Origin: Epiperipatus broadwayi
Lineage: Eukaryota; Onychophora; Udeonychophora; Euonychophora; Peripatidae
Assembly: GCA_028023455.1 (NCBI GenBank)
Contig: JAQFVV010006215.1
Span: forward strand, 11,821,473-11,885,472
Length of the DNA: 64,000 nucleotides
Reading direction: 5' to 3'
In this document: in pieces, positions 62,963 to 64,000 of the stretch
Numbering within the stretch: position 1 is the first letter of the stretch
Layout: each line of letters begins with the position of its first letter
The notes under the pieces: model-generated
Told to the model about the DNA's origin: nothing
The model's input: only the letters and a program-made list of their open reading frames with translations
Databases searched by the model: none
Position numbers and translations under genes: made by a program

Positions 62963-64000
62963 ATATTCATTTTAGTGATTTGACCCATATATAATGTAGA
63001 GTCAGGGGCAAAAATCAGCATCAATAAAGTTGTTTTAATTTAAATGTCTGAGAAGTGAAATCTTGCCTGAATGTTTTTCTGTTATAGCATAGAAATATGA
63101 TAGTTCATCAATTTTTGAAATATTTAGAAATAGATATGATTTTTCCAGGATTATTTAGCACTCAAGCCTTACTAATAAAAATAAGATTTTTCTGGTCAAA
63201 TAAAATTCTGTAACGACTAATATGATGATGATCATATGGGGGGGGGGTATTTTAATTATTTTGTAATTCTTTAGAAAGTTAAGGTTTGCAATTATTAGGG
63301 CAGAATCTTGGCTGCCCAAAACAGCAAAAAGGATCTTTTAAATGTATTTTAAACAATTCAACGGAACTGCCTTATAAATAATAAAATGTAGTAGCACTTT
63401 TTTTGCATCTTGAAGATCTATTAGCTAACAAATAACATTTCAAATGTATTTATATATGATTTCTAATAATTGACATTGTCTATGCTAAAATAATTTGTGG
63501 CCTTTTTTCATTCAAACAATAAACCTCATTAATTTGAATCACTTGTAAACAAATCATAATTTTGTAATCCTTCTTTAAATAGACTTAGTTTTACAAAATA
63601 TGTTTCGAATATAGATTTTATTTATTCTATTATTTCTACACATCATCTGCAGTTTTGTGTTAATCCAACATTATTTTCTGTTGTAGAATTTTGATTTGAC
63701 TATTTGTAAATTATTCTTAGCCATTCTCTATATTTTCAAATTAATCTAAAAATACTATGCAATTATTTCCGGTTATAGAAACTTAGCAACAATATTCCTA
63801 TTTGATTATTTATAAATAATTTAAATATCTAATAAATTCACATAATTGTTATATTCCAAGATGTTATATAATTATTAAATATCAGGAGTTATTTTTAAAT
63901 AATTTACAAATATATTCTAAAATGTTAATTCTTCTTTAGATCACTAGTTTCCATAACCATTTCCATTTATATCTCTAACTTTTTATCTATATCTTTTATC
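62963..64000. other. AT-rich spacer to the window edge
   Basis: No gene recognised. A poly-G run lies at 63,238-63,247. Confidence 0.4.

Overview
The window is very AT-rich, intron/intergenic-type eukaryotic DNA. It has no operons, no ribosome-binding sites and no convincing complete gene. Non-LTR retrotransposons, Penelope-like elements, DNA-transposon remnants, long (TA)n/(ATT)n/(CA)n microsatellites and many inverted repeats point to a repeat-rich invertebrate animal genome. A mollusc, perhaps a cephalopod, is my best guess, but it rests on general repeat character and not on a marker gene.

Layout. 0-14 kb: antisense RTE-type LINE fragments (1-240; about 3425-3900), an unrecognised 146-codon ORF (2060-2500), and four hairpin-forming insertions (3.5, 4.5, 7.1 and 13.6 kb), each bounded by an exact 12-23 bp direct repeat. 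14-26 kb: mostly unannotatable AT-rich DNA with microsatellites and one 0.85 kb terminal-inverted-repeat element (19.27-20.12 kb). 26.5-42 kb: three Penelope-like element (PLE) insertions whose 3' ends are duplicated in inverted orientation (26.55-29.32, 35.62-36.92, 40.74-41.87 kb). Among them lie an RTE LINE with a 5'-inversion structure (29.8-32.97 kb), a second RTE 3' end (35.02-35.59 kb), a Tigger/pogo fragment (37.4 kb) and a hAT-like remnant (38.14-40.50 kb). 46.08-50.50 kb: a 4.4 kb near-perfect palindrome with about 2.07 kb arms, ends TGTAA...TTACA and base composition unlike its surroundings. 51.4-57.8 kb: a small hairpin element, an antisense LINE of a second lineage that keeps a YADD motif (51.85-53.99 kb), and a sense RTE LINE with a broken catalytic site (56.04-57.75 kb). 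57.8-64 kb: AT-rich DNA with one possible 3'-terminal coding exon on the minus strand (60,774-60,983) and two opposed copies of a dispersed hairpin repeat.

The most interesting pattern is shared architecture. Four unrelated hairpins have one arm abutting or overlapping one target-site duplication, and a 23-40 nt unpaired tail between the other arm and the second duplication. That is what target-primed reverse transcription would leave if both nicked strands primed cDNA on the same RNA (overlapping twin priming). The 5'-inverted RTE copy looks like the ordinary, non-overlapping form of the same process. The PLE copies instead have the element's 3' end at both outer edges. No live protein-coding mobile element remains: every reverse transcriptase region is interrupted by stops, frameshifts or deletions, and two have altered catalytic motifs.
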